Assembly: GCA_020441735.1 (NCBI GenBank)
Contig: JAGRLQ010000293.1
Coordinates: 1 to 18,420, forward strand
DNA: 18,420 nucleotides
DNA from: Nitratireductor sp.
Lineage (GTDB): Bacteria > Pseudomonadota > Alphaproteobacteria > Rhizobiales > Rhizobiaceae
Reading direction: 5' to 3'
Shown one piece after another: positions 1 through 7,729 of this stretch. Below the pieces are notes generated by a model, which was not told the origin of the DNA, ran no database searches, and worked only from the letters and a program-made list of their open reading frames with translations. Numbering within the stretch: the stretch's first letter is position 1; each line of letters begins with the position of its first letter. A program made the translations under genes and the position numbers.

Positions 1-59
1 ATGTTGCCGAACTGATGAAGCCCGATGTGCCGTCTGCGGCGGCTGGAGGTGGCGCATGA
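1..59 (+). CDS. TRAP transporter small permease (DctQ-type), C-terminal end only
   Basis: An open frame enters from the left edge (first complete codon at 3) and stops with TGA at 57-59. It reads VAELMKPDVPSAAAGGGA. The stop overlaps the ATG of the large permease (ATGA at 56-59), the usual coupling of small and large TRAP permease genes. The eighteen visible residues have no diagnostic motif, so the identity rests only on position: a small permease normally precedes a DctM gene, and the matPQMAB order predicts matQ here. Confidence 0.6.
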   Translation, partial: VAELMKPDVPSAAAGGGA

Positions 60-1372
60 GTCCGCTCGAAATCGGCCTTGCCATCCTGGTCGTGCTGCTG
101 GCGCTGTTTGCCACCGGCATGCCGATTGCCTTTGCGCTCGGAGCGGTCTCCGCTGGCACGCTGCTGATGACCAGCGGCGTCAGTTCGCTCGACATTCTCG
201 GCGAAACCTTCTTCGCCGGGCTCAACTCATTTGCGCTGGTTTCGATCCCGATGTTCGTGCTGATGGGGGCGGCGGTTGCCTCAAGTCCTGCCGGAACGGA
301 CCTCTATGAGGCGCTCGACCGCTGGCTCAACCGGGTGCCGGGCGGACTGGTGCTGTCGAACCTCGGGGCCTGTTCGATCTTTGCAGCGCTGTCGGGTTCG
401 TCGCCGGCAACGTGTGCTGCCATCGGCAAGATGGGCATTCCGGAGATGCGCCAGCGCGGCTACCCGTCCGAGATTGCGGCAGGTTCCATCGCGGCCGGCG
501 GTACACTCGGCATTCTCATTCCGCCATCGATCACCATGATCGTTTATGGCATCGCGACGGAGACTTCCATCGGGCGGTTGTTCATTGCCGGCATTCTGCC
601 GGGGCTGATGCTGACCGGCTTGTTCATGGCGTGGACGATCTATTCCTGCTGGCGCAGCGGGCTGTCGCTGACGGAACTTTCCCAGCGCTATTCCTGGAAG
701 CAGAAGTTCGAGGTTCTGCCGAGGGTGTTTCCGTTTCTGATGATCATCGCCGGTATTCTCTACGTGCTGTATGGCGGGGTCGCGACACCATCGGAGGCCG
801 CCGGTGTCGGGGCGTTGTTCTGCCTGGTGCTGGTCGTTCTCATCTACCGCATGTTCCGGCTCAAGCCGATTGTCACCATGTTCCGCGATACCGCGCGTGA
901 ATCCGTCATGATCATGATGATCATCGCGGCTTCCGAACTGTTTGCCTTTACCCTGTCCTCGACCTTTGTCACCCAGTCCATCGCCGAATGGATTTCGACG
1001 CTTGAAGTCAACCGCTGGGTGCTGATGGGACTGATCAACCTGTTTCTGCTGGTGGCGGGTTTCTTCCTGCCGCCGGTGGCTGTCATCCTGATGACAGCGC
1101 CTATCCTGCTGCCGATCATCCTGCAGGCAGGCTTCGATCCCTACTGGTTCGCCGTTATCCTGACGATCAACATGGAAATCGGACTGATTACGCCACCGGT
1201 GGGGCTAAACCTCTACGTCATCAACGGCATTGCACCGGATATTCCGCTGCAGACGGTACTGCGCGGCTCGATGCCCTATGTCTTGTGCATGGTGTTGGCG
1301 ATTGTCATTTTGTGCCTAGTTCCCGGCATTGCCACCTGGCTGCCGACCGCGCTGATGGGACCTGGCATATGA
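56..1372 (+). CDS. matM: TRAP transporter large permease (DctM family), probable malonate permease
   Basis: This 438-residue, very hydrophobic protein is the ion-coupled large subunit of a tripartite TRAP transporter in the inner membrane. It begins with the typical DctM N-terminal hydrophobic helix (ALFATGMPIAFALGAVSAG) and carries the family's G- and P-rich segments, including AGGTLGILIPPSITMIVYG near residue 150 and ITPPVGLNLYVINGI near residue 375. Length is normal for the roughly 425-450 residue family. The start has a good Shine-Dalgarno (GGAGGT at 45-50, spacer 5). The stop overlaps the malonyl-CoA decarboxylase ATG at 1369. A TRAP permease directly in front of matA and matB matches the Sinorhizobium matPQMAB arrangement, so malonate is the likely substrate. 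That specificity is inferred from neighbours, since the permease itself does not reveal it. Confidence 0.9.
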   Translation: MSPLEIGLAILVVLLALFATGMPIAFALGAVSAGTLLMTSGVSSLDILGETFFAGLNSFALVSIPMFVLMGAAVASSPAGTDLYEALDRWLNRVPGGLVLSNLGACSIFAALSGSSPATCAAIGKMGIPEMRQRGYPSEIAAGSIAAGGTLGILIPPSITMIVYGIATETSIGRLFIAGILPGLMLTGLFMAWTIYSCWRSGLSLTELSQRYSWKQKFEVLPRVFPFLMIIAGILYVLYGGVATPSEAAGVGALFCLVLVVLIYRMFRLKPIVTMFRDTARESVMIMMIIAASELFAFTLSSTFVTQSIAEWISTLEVNRWVLMGLINLFLLVAGFFLPPVAVILMTAPILLPIILQAGFDPYWFAVILTINMEIGLITPPVGLNLYVINGIAPDIPLQTVLRGSMPYVLCMVLAIVILCLVPGIATWLPTALMGPGI

Positions 1373-2748
1373 CGCGTTCCAGTTTCCTTACCGATCTTCT
1401 GTCGTCGATCTTCGAGCGCCGCGACCGGCGTTCGGCAAGTGATGACAAGCGCTCGGTGGAAGAGCTATGCGCAGCATTGCTGTCGGAGCGTGGCGAAGCC
1501 TCGGGTACGCGCATCGCCGCAGCGATACTGGCGCGCTATGAAGGCATGACGGATGAGAAAAAGCGCGGTTTCTTCGCCCTGCTTGCCGAGCAATTCGATG
1601 TCGATACCGACGCGGTGGCTGTAGCGAACGACGCCTATGCGGCTTCACGCAGCAGCGAGGACCTTGCACGGCTTCTCGCTGAGGCGGAGCCGAAGCGCCA
1701 GGAATTGCTGCGCCGCCTCAACCAGGCGCCGGAAGCCACCGGCATGCTGGTGCGCATGCGGGCGGACCTTCTGAAACTGCGCAAGGAGACCCCCGCATTC
1801 GAGCGTACAGATCTTGATTTCGGCCATCTGTTCGGCTCGTGGTTCAATCGCGGCTTTCTGGTGCTCAGGCGCATCGACTGGACGACGCCTGCCAACATTC
1901 TGGAAAAGATCATCGAATATGAGGCGGTACATGCCATCGACGATTGGGATGATCTGAGAAGGCGGCTGTTTCCTGCCGACCGGCGCTGTTTCGCCTTTTT
2001 CCATCCCTCCATGCCGGACGAGCCGCTGATTTTCGTCGAAGTCGCGCTGACCAACGAGATACCCGCTTCGATCCAGAAAGTGCTGGCCGAGGACCGGCCT
2101 TTGGTGGGGGAGAGCGATGCCTCGACTGCGGTGTTCTACTCGATCTCCAACTGCCAGAAGGGGCTTGCCGGCGTCAGCTTCGGCAATTTCCTCATCAAGC
2201 AGGTGGCGATGGATTTGAGCCGAACGCTGCCGAATGTGAAAACCTTCGTGACCCTGTCGCCGGTGCCGGGTTTCAACCGCTGGCTGGCAAGCCAGGCCGA
2301 AGAAAGAGAAGATGGCAGTCACCAGCAAGCGGAAGCGGTCCGCACCATTCTTTCCAGCTCGGGCGTCGCGGATCTTGCGGACAAGGCAGCCGAACTGAAA
2401 CGGCTGGCGGCAGAATATCTCTGCCTAGCAAAACGTCCGGACGGACACCCGGTTGATCCGGTCGCCCGGTTTCATCTCGGTAATGGCGCCCGGCTGGAAC
2501 AAATTCATGCAGGCGCCGATCTGTCGGAAAAGGGAATTGCCGCTTCCAGCGGTGTAATGGTCAATTACCTGTACGACCTGAACTCCGTGGAGGCCAACCA
2601 CGAGGCGTATGCGCAAAGCCGGGAGGTCATTACTTCCCGGTCGATCCGCAGCCTGCTGCGCGAGCGGCCGAGCCCGGAAAAACCGGGGAAGAAAAGACAG
2701 GATCAGGAAGAACAGGCTCTGGCTGAAGGGAAGTCCGAACATGTCTAA
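1369..2748 (+). CDS. matA: Malonyl-CoA decarboxylase
   Basis: The 459-residue enzyme converts malonyl-CoA to acetyl-CoA and CO2. It has an N-terminal helical region (about 1-100) and a C-terminal acetyltransferase-like catalytic domain. The block NCQKGLAGVSFGNFLIKQV precedes TLSPVPGFNRWL, whose Ser297 matches the catalytic serine of the animal enzyme. DPVARFHLGNGARL supplies the catalytic histidine, His369. SGVMVNYLYDL near the C-terminus is also a family block. The frame is open further upstream, but I chose ATG 1369 because it overlaps the matM stop as ATGA, has GGGA at 1357-1360, and gives a family-like N-terminus (MTRSSFLTDLLSSIFERR). It overlaps matB by 8 bases. No organellar targeting sequence is evident, so it is cytosolic. 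Confidence 0.95.
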   Translation: MTRSSFLTDLLSSIFERRDRRSASDDKRSVEELCAALLSERGEASGTRIAAAILARYEGMTDEKKRGFFALLAEQFDVDTDAVAVANDAYAASRSSEDLARLLAEAEPKRQELLRRLNQAPEATGMLVRMRADLLKLRKETPAFERTDLDFGHLFGSWFNRGFLVLRRIDWTTPANILEKIIEYEAVHAIDDWDDLRRRLFPADRRCFAFFHPSMPDEPLIFVEVALTNEIPASIQKVLAEDRPLVGESDASTAVFYSISNCQKGLAGVSFGNFLIKQVAMDLSRTLPNVKTFVTLSPVPGFNRWLASQAEEREDGSHQQAEAVRTILSSSGVADLADKAAELKRLAAEYLCLAKRPDGHPVDPVARFHLGNGARLEQIHAGADLSEKGIAASSGVMVNYLYDLNSVEANHEAYAQSREVITSRSIRSLLRERPSPEKPGKKRQDQEEQALAEGKSEHV

Positions 2749-4255
2749 TACGCTTTACGATGCCCTGTTCGCACCGCATCTGGCGAGTGACCGGTCGTAT
2801 CTCGTCAAGCCGGATGGCGGCGTGCTGACCTATGAGGACTTCCTGAAGATGGCGGCGCGCTATGCCCATTCGGTCAAGGAAGCGGGTGTCGGGCTAGGCG
2901 ACCGGATCGCCGTGCAGATCGCCAAGTCGCCGGAAGCGCTGGCGCTTTATGCGGCAAGTGTGCAGGCAGGCGCTGTCTTTCTGCCGCTCAATACCGCCTA
3001 CATGCCGGCGGAAGTCGAGTATTTCGTCGGCAATGCCGAGCCGAAGCTGATCGTATGCGATCCCTCCGGCAGGGACGCGCTGGCACCGATCGCAGAAAAT
3101 GCGGATGCGGTGCTCGAAACCCTTGCCGCCGATGGCAGCGGCTCGCTTTCAGACCGGGCTGCGGGCCAGCCGGAGACGTTCGACACGGTGGCGCGCGGAC
3201 CGGATGATCTTGCCGCCTTTCTCTATACTTCGGGGACAACGGGCCGCTCCAAGGGCGCGATGCTCACCCATGACAATCTGCTGTCGAATGCCGAGACGCT
3301 CAGGGAAGTATGGCGCTTCAGCGAAGATGACCGGCTGCTGCATGCCCTGCCGATCTTCCACACTCATGGCCTGTTCGTTGCAGTCAACACAGTGACGGCA
3401 GCCGGCGGTTCGATGATCTGGCTGCCTGGCTTCAAAACGGATGCTGTCATCGAGCACCTGCCGGATGCGACGTCGATGATGGGCGTGCCGACCTTCTATA
3501 CAAGGTTGCTGGACGATGCCGGCTTCACCCGCGACCTGGTCAGCCACATGCGGCTGTTTACCTCCGGCAGCGCACCGCTGCTGGCCGAAACCCATGTGGC
3601 GTTCGAGGAGCGCACCGGACACCGTATTCTCGAACGCTACGGCATGACCGAAACCAACATGAACACTTCCAACCCCTATGACGGGGAGCGGCGGGCTGGA
3701 ACGGTTGGTTTTCCGCTGCCCGATGTCGAATTGCGCATCTGCAATCCCGAGACTGGCGCAGACCTGGCGCAAGGCGAGATTGGTGTAATCGAGGTCAGGG
3801 GACCGAACGTCTTCAAGGGCTACTGGCAGATGCCTGAAAAGACCCGCGAGGAATTCCGCGATGACGGTTTCTTCATCACCGGTGATCTGGGAAAGATCGA
3901 CGAGGATGGCTATGTGCATATCGTCGGGCGTGCCAAGGACCTGATCATCTCGGGCGGCTACAACATCTATCCGAAAGAGGTTGAATTGCTGCTCGACGAG
4001 CAGGAGGGGGTTCTGGAGACGGCGGTGATCGGCATCCCTCATCCTGACTTCGGCGAGGCGGTGGTGGCGGCCGTGGTGCCGCAGAAAGATGCCTCGGTTT
4101 GCGAAGCGGATATTCTTGAGGCCATCCGCGACAAGATTGCCCGATTCAAACAGCCCAAACGGTTGTTCGTGGTTGATGAGCTGCCGCGCAACACCATGGG
4201 CAAGGTGCAGAAGAACCTGCTGCGCGACCGCTTTGGCGGAGAATTTGCTGCCTGA
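2741..4255 (+). CDS. matB: Malonyl-CoA synthetase (malonate-CoA ligase)
   Basis: This 504-residue member of the ANL acyl-adenylate superfamily activates malonate with ATP and CoA to give malonyl-CoA, AMP and PPi. Visible core motifs are the P-loop YTSGTTGRSKGAM (residues 162-174), the A5 motif YGMTETNM, the ITGDLGKIDEDGY and GRAKDLIISGGYNIYPKEVE blocks of the hinge region, and PRNTMGKVQKNLL with the adenylation lysine Lys488. The sequence is closer to MatB than to acetyl-CoA synthetases, and the adjacent matA supports malonate as substrate. I chose ATG 2741 (MSNTLYDALFAPH) over an upstream in-frame ATG at 2609 because a GAAGGG Shine-Dalgarno lies about 10 bases upstream and the longer N-terminus is only matA read out of frame. 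It is the last gene of the malonate operon and converges on the SDR gene. Confidence 0.95.
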   Translation: MSNTLYDALFAPHLASDRSYLVKPDGGVLTYEDFLKMAARYAHSVKEAGVGLGDRIAVQIAKSPEALALYAASVQAGAVFLPLNTAYMPAEVEYFVGNAEPKLIVCDPSGRDALAPIAENADAVLETLAADGSGSLSDRAAGQPETFDTVARGPDDLAAFLYTSGTTGRSKGAMLTHDNLLSNAETLREVWRFSEDDRLLHALPIFHTHGLFVAVNTVTAAGGSMIWLPGFKTDAVIEHLPDATSMMGVPTFYTRLLDDAGFTRDLVSHMRLFTSGSAPLLAETHVAFEERTGHRILERYGMTETNMNTSNPYDGERRAGTVGFPLPDVELRICNPETGADLAQGEIGVIEVRGPNVFKGYWQMPEKTREEFRDDGFFITGDLGKIDEDGYVHIVGRAKDLIISGGYNIYPKEVELLLDEQEGVLETAVIGIPHPDFGEAVVAAVVPQKDASVCEADILEAIRDKIARFKQPKRLFVVDELPRNTMGKVQKNLLRDRFGGEFAA

Positions 4256-4278
4256 GGCGTGCTGCCTTCCTTCGGGGT

Positions 4279-5019
4279 TCAGTTCAACCCGCCGTCGGCA
4301 ATCAGTGTGCGGCCGGTGATCCATTTCGAGGCGGATGAGGCAAGGAACAAGGCAACGCCCGCGATATCATCCGGCTGGCCGATGCGATGCAGCGGTGTCT
4401 GGGCGATGATGCCTTCACCGCGCTGGGCGATGATGTCGCGTGTCATGTCGGTTTCGATGACCCCGGGGGCGATGGCATTTACGGTAATGTTCTTGGCGCC
4501 AAGCTCCCGTGCATAAGTGTGCGTCAGGCAGACTACCGCGGCTTTCGAGGCCGAGTAGATCGAACTGCCGGGTAGGGGATTGTAGGCGAGCCTTGAAGCG
4601 AAGTTGACGATCCGTCCGCCTTCTTCCGGCATGTGGGGTACTGCTGCCTGGATCATCATCACCGTGCCCAGCACGTTGGTATCGAATATGTCGCGATAAT
4701 GTTCTTCGGTGATGCCGGCCAGGGGCAGATAGGGGCCGATGCCTGCAGCGTTGATAAGGATGTCGATCTTCGAAAACTGTTTGGCGGCTTTTTCAACAGC
4801 CTGCTTTGCATCCAATGGCTTGCTGATGTCTGCCTGTACGGCGACGGCATCGCCGCCAGCTGCGGCAATTTCGCTGCACAGGTTTTCGGCCGCTTCCTTG
4901 CCGGACCGGTAGACAATCGCGACACGGGCACCGACGGCTGCAAAGGCCCTGGCGATCTCTGCGCCAATGCCGCGCGATCCACCGGTTACGATGACGGCTT
5001 TATCCGCAAATTCCTTCAT
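4279..5019 (-). CDS. SDR family NAD(P)-dependent oxidoreductase
   Basis: This is a 246-residue classical short-chain dehydrogenase/reductase, resembling FabG-like enzymes. It shows the cofactor motif TGGSRGIG (12-19), NAAG (90-93), Asn115, catalytic Ser142, YSASK with Tyr155 and Lys159, and the terminal ITGRTLIADGG block. Arg38 after the second strand suggests NADP(H) preference, though weakly. It lies 24 bases downstream of the IclR gene on the same strand, with GGGAAG as ribosome binding site just before the ATG, so the two are probably co-transcribed. The context suggests oxidation or reduction of a hydroxy/keto intermediate of the adjacent catabolic cluster. For example, it could supply the beta-keto acid used by the BKACE enzyme. 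A role in fatty acid synthesis is less likely because no other fab gene is nearby. Confidence 0.9.
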   Translation of the reverse strand: MKEFADKAVIVTGGSRGIGAEIARAFAAVGARVAIVYRSGKEAAENLCSEIAAAGGDAVAVQADISKPLDAKQAVEKAAKQFSKIDILINAAGIGPYLPLAGITEEHYRDIFDTNVLGTVMMIQAAVPHMPEEGGRIVNFASRLAYNPLPGSSIYSASKAAVVCLTHTYARELGAKNITVNAIAPGVIETDMTRDIIAQRGEGIIAQTPLHRIGQPDDIAGVALFLASSASKWITGRTLIADGGLN

Positions 5020-5043
5020 CAGATTCTTCCCTTTTTGCTTCGG

Positions 5044-5823
5044 CTATCCTGCATAGCCAAGGTTCTGCCATATCCGCCGGGCTGTCCTGGCGGTTTCGCT
5101 GATCTGCTCCGCGCTCGGTTGAGCCTCGATGAATTGCACGAGGTCGACAATGGCGACCGATCCCACAACCGCGCCCATCTCGTCGAACAATGGAAAGGCA
5201 AGCGTATTGAGCCCGATGGCCGATTCATTGGCCGCGGTTGCCCATCCACGCTCCCTGATCATGGCGAGGTGTTCGCGAAGCTTGGCCGGATCGGTAATCG
5301 TGTTTGGTGTCGTGCGCTCCAGCGGTCTTGCGAGAATCCGTTCGATTTTGGCTTGGGGGCTGAAGGCTGCGACGATCTTACCCTGGGCGGAATTGTTGAA
5401 CTTGAGCAGTGATCCCGGCTTGACGCCGATCTCGATCGACGATTTGCCGGGCACTGTCAGAAGCACTCTTGCGCCTTCCTCTTCGATCTGGCTGAGCACG
5501 CAGGAATGCCCCAGTGTTTCACACAGTTCACGCATCGGATAATGCGCTGCGTTGACCAGGCTGTTGTTTTCGGAAACCTGACGGCCGAGCGAGATCAGCC
5601 GCGACCCCACCTTGTAGCGTTCGGTTTCCTCCGAGCGGACGATGTAACCCTGCTGAACCAGTGTCTGCAGATGGCGGTAAATCCGGCTCTTGGTTGTTCC
5701 CAGGTCATTTGCAAGCGAGGTGACACCGATGGGCCGGCGCGACTGGGCAAGATGCTCGATCACCCGCAAGGCCAGCACAACGCTTTGAATGCCGTCAGTC
5801 GTCTCGCCGCTGATGCGTGGCAT
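5044..5823 (-). CDS. IclR family transcriptional regulator
   Basis: The 259-residue protein has the two-domain IclR layout. An N-terminal winged helix-turn-helix occupies about residues 12-75 (SVVLALRVIEHLAQ, then GVTSLANDLGTTKSRIYRHL). The C-terminal effector-binding domain covers about 80-255 and includes the typical RERGWATAANES segment. The start has a strong site, AGGGGG, a few bases upstream. It is divergent from the HpcH/cupin/TRAP operon across 152 bases that contain a perfect palindrome at 5929-5947. It probably controls both that operon and its own transcription. The effector is presumably the transported acid or a metabolite of it. Whether it acts as repressor or activator cannot be read from the sequence. 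Confidence 0.93.
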   Translation of the reverse strand: MPRISGETTDGIQSVVLALRVIEHLAQSRRPIGVTSLANDLGTTKSRIYRHLQTLVQQGYIVRSEETERYKVGSRLISLGRQVSENNSLVNAAHYPMRELCETLGHSCVLSQIEEEGARVLLTVPGKSSIEIGVKPGSLLKFNNSAQGKIVAAFSPQAKIERILARPLERTTPNTITDPAKLREHLAMIRERGWATAANESAIGLNTLAFPLFDEMGAVVGSVAIVDLVQFIEAQPSAEQISETARTARRIWQNLGYAG

Positions 5824-5928
5824 GGGCTGCCCCCTGTCTTTTTCCTACGGCAACACGACTGTTGAAGCGCCGCGAGGCGGGCTTGACAGGTCCGCGTATT
5901 CATAGCAGTGTTTTGTCTACTGATAATA

Positions 5929-5947
5929 TGTTTCGTACAACGAAACA
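5929..5947. promoter_or_regulatory. Candidate IclR operator in the divergent promoter region
   Basis: TGTTTCGT ACA ACGAAACA is a perfect 8-bp inverted repeat with a 3-bp centre. It is the clearest symmetric site between the divergent IclR and aldolase genes. Its size and its GTTTC/GAAAC half-sites are of the kind bound by IclR-family dimers. On the + strand a -10-like GATAAT (5922-5927) directly abuts it, which would place the start of transcription inside the palindrome, consistent with repression. I see no good -35 at the right distance, so the promoter itself is tentative. Confidence 0.7.
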
Positions 5948-5975
5948 AGTAGAATTTGAATGCCGGGAGGAAAAC

Positions 5976-6785
5976 ATGGTCGAAGCGGCTGGCGCTGCCG
6001 GTGCAGCTACGTTCAGGCAGCGCTTTGCAAGCGGGGAATTTCTGTACGGAACATTCCTCAAGACGCCGACAACCCATGCCACCGAGATACTGGCGATTGC
6101 CGGCTACAACTTCGTCGTTGTGGATCAGGAGCATGGGCCGTTTGGCAGGGAGAGCACCGATGCGGTGATGCTCGCCTGCCGCGCTTACGGCATTGCGGGC
6201 ATCGTGCGCGTACCGGACTCTTTGGCTTCGTCGATCTTGAGCGTGCTTGATTGTGGGGCAGCCGGCGTACTCGTTCCTCATGTGGACAGCCCGGCGAAGG
6301 CACGCGAAGTGGTGGCTGCCTGCCGATATGCAGGCGGTCACCGCGGGTTTTCCAACACAACGCGGGCAGGCGGTTTCGGAGAGGCAAGTATCGCCGATCA
6401 CGTGGCGGGTCAGGACCGTGATGTCTGCGTTATCGCGATGATCGAGGATCCCCACGCGCTGGAATTCATCGATGAAATCGTCGCGACGGAAGGCGTGGAC
6501 GGCTTCTTCATCGGTCGGGGCGATCTGACGGTTGCCTATGGCGAGGCATCGCCCGCCGCAGCTTCCGTCAAGGAGGCAACGGACAAGATCGTCAAGGCAG
6601 CGAGGGGCGCCGGCAAGCCGGTCTGTGTCCTGACCGGTTCGCAGGAAGATGCGCGCGATCTGGCATCCAAGGGCGCCAGCGCTTTCATGATGGCTTCCGA
6701 TCAGGGGTTTCTGCGGCAGGCGGCGAAGGCTGCCCTTGCCGAAATTTCTTCATGTGTAGGGGAGGCAAAGAGCAAAAATGTATGA
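5976..6785 (+). CDS. HpcH/HpaI aldolase/citrate lyase family protein
   Basis: The 269-residue protein has the TIM-barrel fold of class II (metal-dependent) 2-keto-acid aldolases related to HpaI, which reversibly split 2-oxo acids, usually giving pyruvate or a related oxo acid plus an aldehyde. Key residues are visible: DQEHGPF with the base His53, VRVP with Arg78, MIEDP with metal ligand Glu157, and FFIGRGDLTVAYG with metal ligand Asp183. I chose ATG 5976 because GGAGG lies five bases upstream and the barrel starts soon after. An earlier in-frame ATG at 5817 would run through the operator. It is the first gene of the operon and overlaps the cupin gene by 8 bases. The aldehyde partner and physiological substrate cannot be deduced. 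Confidence 0.9.
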   Translation: MVEAAGAAGAATFRQRFASGEFLYGTFLKTPTTHATEILAIAGYNFVVVDQEHGPFGRESTDAVMLACRAYGIAGIVRVPDSLASSILSVLDCGAAGVLVPHVDSPAKAREVVAACRYAGGHRGFSNTTRAGGFGEASIADHVAGQDRDVCVIAMIEDPHALEFIDEIVATEGVDGFFIGRGDLTVAYGEASPAAASVKEATDKIVKAARGAGKPVCVLTGSQEDARDLASKGASAFMMASDQGFLRQAAKAALAEISSCVGEAKSKNV

Positions 6786-7689
6786 CAAGTCCGATCCGCG
6801 ATCGACATTGACCACGAACAAGGCTGCGGGACCGGCAGCGACCGGTCTGATTGCCGAGCCGCAGGTGGCGCTGTTTTACGATGAGGCGCCGCAACTCGAC
6901 GATGCTAACGGCAAGACCTGGCTGCAGCGGGGAAACAACTTCGTGCTGGCCTACAGCGAGGCTGCCGAGGGCGGCATCTTTGAGCGGACGGGGCAGCCGG
7001 ATGAATATGCCGTTATCCTGTCCGATCCGGATCAGTCTGCCAGAATTACTGCTGGTGGCGAAACCGTCGATGTGCCGGGGTTTTCCGTTGCTTTTGTCCC
7101 GCCGGGGGACAGTACGATCGAGATGCCGAAAGGCGGTGCGCTGGTTCGCCTGTTCAGCGTCAAGTCGGAGGATCTCGCCGCGCTCTGCTCCAATGCGAAT
7201 GCCTATGACCAGCCAAGGGCGCACATACCGCCGTTCACGCCCTGGCCGGAACCGCCAGGCGGCTGGAAGATCCGTCACTATTCGCTCGACGTTCCGAAAG
7301 AGCCGGGACGCTTCGGCCGCATTTTCAGATGCACAACCTTCATGATCAACTACCTCGATCTTCAGGTCGGGCCGCGCGACATCACCAAACTTTCGCCGCA
7401 CCATCATGACGATTTCGAGCAGTGTTCGCTGGCAGTGGGCGGCGCGTTTACCCATCACCTCAGGTGGCAGTGGACCGTCAACATGAACGACTGGAAGGAA
7501 GACCAGCACGTGTTCTGCAAGTCGCCTTCCTCAACCGTGATTCCACCGCCGGTAATCCACACTACGCGCGGCATGGAAGAAGGCGGCAACCAGCTTGTCG
7601 ATATCTTCTGTCCGCCGCGCATGGATTTCTCCCTGAAGGAAGGCTGGGTTCTCAACGCAGACGACTATCCGATGCCGAAGCAGGCCTGA
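6778..7689 (+). CDS. Bicupin-like protein of unknown function
   Basis: This 303-residue protein looks like two tandem cupin barrels. The N-terminal half (about 40-135) has a degenerate cupin pattern (ERTGQPDEYAVIL, then VAFVPPGDSTIEMPKGG). The C-terminal half (about 175-285) keeps probable metal ligands: a His-rich motif PHHHDDFEQ (His208-210, Glu214) and VIPPPVIHTTRG with His261. Bicupins of this size include dioxygenases, decarboxylases and sugar-acid isomerases, and I cannot assign this one. It lacks a signal peptide, so it is cytosolic. The start overlaps the aldolase stop and is served by GGGGAGG about 11 bases upstream. Position between an aldolase and an amidohydrolase-like gene in a TRAP operon suggests an isomerase, decarboxylase or ring-opening step. 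That is inference only. Confidence 0.8.
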   Translation: MYDKSDPRSTLTTNKAAGPAATGLIAEPQVALFYDEAPQLDDANGKTWLQRGNNFVLAYSEAAEGGIFERTGQPDEYAVILSDPDQSARITAGGETVDVPGFSVAFVPPGDSTIEMPKGGALVRLFSVKSEDLAALCSNANAYDQPRAHIPPFTPWPEPPGGWKIRHYSLDVPKEPGRFGRIFRCTTFMINYLDLQVGPRDITKLSPHHHDDFEQCSLAVGGAFTHHLRWQWTVNMNDWKEDQHVFCKSPSSTVIPPPVIHTTRGMEEGGNQLVDIFCPPRMDFSLKEGWVLNADDYPMPKQA

Positions 7690-7703
7690 CGACAACAGGC
7701 CTG
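7681..7703 (+). repeat. Duplicated self-complementary octamer CAGGCCTG (possible intercistronic hairpin)
   Basis: CAGGCCTG occurs at 7681-7688 and again at 7696-7703. Because each copy is its own reverse complement, the two can pair as an 8-bp stem with a 7-base loop covering the cupin stop codon. No T-run follows, so it is not an intrinsic terminator. Confidence 0.45.
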
Positions 7704-7729
7704 ATGACCGGCCCAAGAGCAGAAACGAG

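Noticed and set aside
1285..1368. Upstream in-frame ATG (1285) for malonyl-CoA decarboxylase
   Set aside because: It would overlap the matM coding end by 88 bases and adds a Cys/His-rich stretch unlike the family. ATG 1369 with ATGA overlap is the normal arrangement.
4275..4290. GGGTT/AACCC hairpin between the convergent matB and SDR genes
   Set aside because: Only a 5-bp stem, overlapping the SDR stop codon and without a T-run. Too weak to call a terminator.
3149..4324. Long open frame (391 codons) on the minus strand across matB
   Set aside because: It is antisense to a clear MatB gene with all ANL motifs. Long shadow frames are expected in high-GC DNA, and its translation is His/Arg/Gln-rich with no domain.
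5883..5888. TTGACA as a -35 box for the aldolase operon
   Set aside because: The best -10-like sequence (GATAAT at 5922) is 33 bases further, far from the required 16-18, and nothing convincing lies at the right distance.
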